Shown here one piece after another: positions 6,387 to 8,308 of a stretch of 8,308 nt of DNA. The stretch comes from Altererythrobacter sp. (GTDB lineage Bacteria; Pseudomonadota; Alphaproteobacteria; Sphingomonadales; Sphingomonadaceae): contig WTKI01000404.1 in assembly GCA_011524425.1 (NCBI GenBank), positions 1-8,308 of the forward strand. Reading direction: 5' to 3'. Under the pieces are notes generated by a model. That model was not told where the DNA came from. It was given only the letters and a program-made list of their open reading frames with translations, and did not search any database. The position numbers and the translations under genes are program-made. How positions within the stretch are numbered: the stretch's first letter is position 1; each line of letters begins with the position of its first letter.

Positions 6387-7121
6387 CTATGATTTTTGCG
6401 CCAGCTTGCGCTCGATAGCTGTCCAAAGCTTCGAGAATGCCTGCGCTGCTGGGCTGCCGGCTGCAAATGCACCTACAGGCTGCTGCTTTACAGCGCTTTG
6501 CTCTATCGCGCTCGCGGCTGGAATGAACGGCCATTTTGGATTGGCTTCCCGGGCTTCACGATGGAGATTCCGGCGCATGTCGATCATAGAAAGAACCGGC
6601 AGGATCGGTGCGTGGCGCTTGCTACTTTGCTTGACTGCTTCCACGACTGTCTCGAACGCGCGTGTCGAAAGTGGTGAAGGCGGCAAAGGCACGATAATAA
6701 GGTCGCTGGCCCGAAACACCTGCTCGCTTACTTCATTGAGCACCGGCGGGCAGTCAAAGATGATGCGCTCATAGTCTTTGTCGAGCTGAGCGGAAATTTT
6801 GGCCAAGCGCTTGCGTTTGCCGATCCGGCCAAACTGCCGGTCAAGTGTGCGAATGCTTTCATCCGCGGGCAGCAATGACAGATTGGTTATGCCTGTCTTG
6901 CGGATCAGTTTTCCAGGTCCGCGATCCAAATCAATGACAGATTGCGCATCGCGTTTTTTCTTGGGATCGATGCCGAACATAAAGCCTGAACCATTGGCCG
7001 GATCCAAATCCCAAAGCAGTGTCCGCCGCCGCGAGATACTAGCCGAGCACCAGGCAAGATTGGCCGCCATAGTGGTTTTGCCAACTCCACCTTTGACGCT
7101 GTAAATCGCTATTCTTGCCAT
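6387..7121 (-). CDS. ParA-family (MinD/ParA-like) P-loop ATPase, orphan
   Basis: This 244-residue protein has all parts of a deviant-Walker ATPase. The P-loop KGGVGKTT (10-17) carries the signature lysine K10, which acts across the dimer. The second motif is WDLDP (37-41) with D40, Walker B is IIFDCPP (120-126), then LIIVPLPPSPLS (141-152) and MIDMRRNLHRE (179-189). Such proteins dimerise on ATP, often bind DNA or membrane, and move or place chromosomes, plasmids or protein complexes. No ParB gene or parS-like repeats are visible, and there is no obvious MinD-type membrane-targeting end, so it is best called an orphan. The start is the ATG at 7121 with GGGAAG (7124-7129) close upstream. The strand, order and 74-base gap make partial cotranscription with the DUF3667 gene possible. 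Its cargo is unknown. Chromosomal ParA would normally sit beside parB and gid genes, which are absent here. Confidence 0.88.
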   Translation of the reverse strand: MARIAIYSVKGGVGKTTMAANLAWCSASISRRRTLLWDLDPANGSGFMFGIDPKKKRDAQSVIDLDRGPGKLIRKTGITNLSLLPADESIRTLDRQFGRIGKRKRLAKISAQLDKDYERIIFDCPPVLNEVSEQVFRASDLIIVPLPPSPLSTRAFETVVEAVKQSSKRHAPILPVLSMIDMRRNLHREAREANPKWPFIPAASAIEQSAVKQQPVGAFAAGSPAAQAFSKLWTAIERKLAQKS

Positions 7122-7215
7122 TTCTTCCCAACGGTCCCGAGTTCGACGGAACCCATATAAAGCTACTAACGGACGAGCCGTGTTGCAGTTTCATGACGGG
7201 CTGCAAATCTCGCAT

Positions 7216-7240
7216 CTGTCCATATCGCACGCAGGGACAG
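7216..7240. repeat. Short inverted repeat upstream of the ParA-like gene
   Basis: CTGTCC (7216-7221) and GGACAG (7235-7240) form a six-base inverted repeat with a 13-base gap. It lies in the 143-base stretch between the rpoZ terminator and the ParA-like gene, which must hold that gene's promoter. TTTATA around 7152-7160 (minus strand) could be a -10 box, but no good -35 partner is seen. No gene or RNA is recognised in 7122-7264. Confidence 0.3.
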
Positions 7241-7264
7241 CCTGGGATCACGATGGGAGAGCCA

Positions 7265-7296
7265 AAAAAGGCCGCTCCATCCAGAGCGGCCTTTTT
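7265..7296 (-). terminator. Intrinsic terminator of rpoZ (symmetrical hairpin)
   Basis: Bases 7265-7277 (AAAAAGGCCGCTC) are an exact reverse complement of 7284-7296, a perfect 13-base-pair stem with a six-base loop. The GC-rich core is flanked by an A-run on one side and a T-run on the other, so the hairpin can stop transcription in both directions. It lies 27 bases after the rpoZ stop and separates that gene from the ParA-like gene. Confidence 0.92.
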
Positions 7297-7323
7297 AGTG
7301 CCTAGATAGCTTGAGCGAAGTGC

Positions 7324-7668
7324 TTACCCTTCGTAATCCGTGGCAATTGTTGTTGTGCGTGTTGGTGCGGAAGCTGTGATCCGCAGCGCTTCTGCAGATT
7401 GGCTCAAAGAACCAATTTCATCCGCGTCATCTTCATCGTCGGGCAGGATCTTTTGCAGGTTAGTGACGATCGATTCATTGAGCTCTTTCGGCTTGATCGT
7501 CTGTTCCGCAATCTCGCGCAGAGCCACAACCGGGTTCTTGTCCCGATCGCGATCAATTGTCAGCTCGCTGCCGCCTGAAATCTCGCGTGCACGCTGCGCC
7601 GCAAGCAAGACGAGATCGAAGCGATTAGGAACCTTGTCGACGCAATCTTCGACAGTAACGCGCGCCAT
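7324..7668 (-). CDS. rpoZ: DNA-directed RNA polymerase omega subunit
   Basis: This encodes 114 residues from the ATG at 7668, with GGAG (7676-7679) seven bases upstream. The N-terminal half is the omega domain: [33 protein letters not shown] (1-33), then [15 protein letters not shown] (about 44-58), the helices that clamp the end of the beta-prime subunit during polymerase assembly. Omega also forms part of a ppGpp site in many proteobacteria. An acidic stretch DDEDDADE (77-84) leads into a Ser/Thr-rich tail of about 30 residues, an extension often seen in alphaproteobacterial omega proteins. A strong promoter-like pair lies upstream (7710-7738) and a terminator downstream, so it looks like a single-gene unit behind dnaB. 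No spoT/relA gene is adjacent within the window. Confidence 0.95.
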   Translation of the reverse strand: MARVTVEDCVDKVPNRFDLVLLAAQRAREISGGSELTIDRDRDKNPVVALREIAEQTIKPKELNESIVTNLQKILPDDEDDADEIGSLSQSAEALRITASAPTRTTTIATDYEG

Positions 7669-7709
7669 AGGGGCACTCCATTTGAAATCGGTGTTTCGGA
7701 AAGAGCGAG

Positions 7710-7738
7710 CAGTTAGGCTGCAGCGGCCACAGAGTCAA
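7710..7738 (-). promoter_or_regulatory. Candidate rpoZ promoter
   Basis: On the minus strand TTGACT (7733-7738) and TAACTG (7710-7715) are 17 bases apart. The -35 box is near consensus and the spacing is ideal; the -10 is moderate. Transcription would begin near 7703, about 35 bases before the rpoZ ATG, in the 98-base gap after dnaB. Confidence 0.65.
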
Positions 7739-7766
7739 GGAATTCGCGTCGTCATCATTGCCGGGA

Positions 7767-8308
7767 TCAGCCTTCGCCCCAGTCCGAATAGTCCTTGGTG
7801 TTGGGCGAAGTGAACTTGGTGATCTCGCTTTGGAAGTGCAGTGGCACATTGCCGGTAGAGCCATGGCGCTGCTTAGCAACGATCAGCGAAGCGCGCCCGA
7901 CCAGTTCCTCATGCTTTTCTTCCCATTGGCGATACTTCTCTTTCGCTTCTTCGGACGAACTTGCATCGGGGAAATCAGGTTTGACTGCCAAATGGTAATA
8001 ATCGCCACGGTAAATGAACCACACCATGTCTGCGTCTTGTTCAATCGAGCCGGATTCGCGCAGGTCTGACAGCATAGGGCGTTTGTCATCGCGTTGTTCA
8101 ACCGCGCGGCTCAATTGCGAGAGCGCAATCACTGGCACGCTCAATTCCTTCGCGAGCGTCTTCAGTCCCCGACTGATTTCGGAAATCTCATTCACGCGGT
8201 TGTCATTTGCTCGACCGGATCCCTGTAGCAACTGGAGATAGTCAACCACGATCAGGCCTATGTCATGCCGCCGCTTCAACCGGCGCGCGCGAGTACGCAG
8301 GGCCGCAA
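7767..8308 (-). CDS. dnaB: Replicative DNA helicase DnaB, C-terminal part (5' end outside window)
   Basis: The minus-strand frame is open from the window edge to a TGA at 7767-7769, giving the last 179 or so residues of a longer protein. They cover the second half of the RecA-like motor. There is '[21 protein letters not shown]' with the Walker B Asp, then [35 protein letters not shown] with the H3-like Gln, then the diagnostic [49 protein letters not shown] follows, with the conserved 'AKQR.G..G' nucleotide-contacting loop. This hexameric 5'-3' helicase unwinds DNA ahead of the fork. About 25 extra charged residues ([27 protein letters not shown]) lie between the YHL segment and the AKQR strand; inserts of this kind occur in other alphaproteobacterial DnaB proteins. 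No intein or frameshift is seen in the visible part. Confidence 0.95.
   Translation of the reverse strand, partial: AALRTRARRLKRRHDIGLIVVDYLQLLQGSGRANDNRVNEISEISRGLKTLAKELSVPVIALSQLSRAVEQRDDKRPMLSDLRESGSIEQDADMVWFIYRGDYYHLAVKPDFPDASSSEEAKEKYRQWEEKHEELVGRASLIVAKQRHGSTGNVPLHFQSEITKFTSPNTKDYSDWGEG

Noticed and set aside
7122..7264. A tRNA or small RNA gene in the gap before rpoZ
   Set aside because: No cloverleaf or conserved T-loop sequence could be found, only one weak six-base inverted repeat.
7115..7309. Possible small plus-strand gene between the ParA-like gene and rpoZ
   Set aside because: The reading frame runs through the rpoZ terminator hairpin, has no ribosome site and no recognisable product.
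7340..7813. Open frame of 157 codons on the plus strand over rpoZ and the end of dnaB
   Set aside because: It is Ser/Arg-rich with no domain and runs across the rpoZ promoter and two well-supported genes on the other strand.

Overview
The window looks like chromosomal DNA from an alphaproteobacterium, most likely in the Sphingomonadales and close to Erythrobacter or Altererythrobacter. This rests on my recognition of the FtsH, DnaB and omega-subunit sequences and on the PpiC-HupE gene pair; no search was run. Gene density is high, no stretch over 300 bases lacks a gene, and I see no rRNA, tRNA, CRISPR array, insertion sequence or phage gene.

Layout. (1) 2-1356, plus strand: the 3' part of a parvulin-type peptidyl-prolyl isomerase gene, then a HupE/UreJ-type membrane protein gene whose GTG start overlaps the isomerase stop. 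(2) 1353-2938, minus strand: a compact three-gene cassette, tetR -> exported SRPBCC protein -> DUF1761 membrane protein. Its genes overlap or nearly abut, and its last stop codon overlaps the hupE-like stop from the other side. The DNA before tetR (2966-3036) holds three related TTGA-N8-TCAA sites, the middle one a near-perfect 20-bp palindrome. These are probably operators for the TetR protein. (3) 3188-5149, plus strand: complete ftsH with a candidate promoter and a clear intrinsic terminator. (4) 5218-7121, minus strand: a DUF3667 zinc-ribbon membrane protein with its own promoter-like sequence, and upstream of it an orphan ParA-type ATPase. (5) 7265-8308, minus strand: rpoZ (RNA polymerase omega) with a good promoter and a perfect 13-bp terminator hairpin, preceded by the 3' part of dnaB (replicative helicase), which runs off the window.

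How the parts relate. ftsH, rpoZ, dnaB and the isomerase are housekeeping genes. The accessory-looking part is the tetR-SRPBCC-DUF1761 cassette between the hupE-like gene and ftsH, which reads as an autoregulated response unit for some small hydrophobic or reactive molecule. The ligand and the jobs of the SRPBCC and DUF1761 proteins cannot be told from sequence. The orphan ParA and the DUF3667 protein are the other two genes of unknown cellular role. I do not see strong evidence for a wholly new system; the cassette with its triple operator is the best candidate for follow-up.
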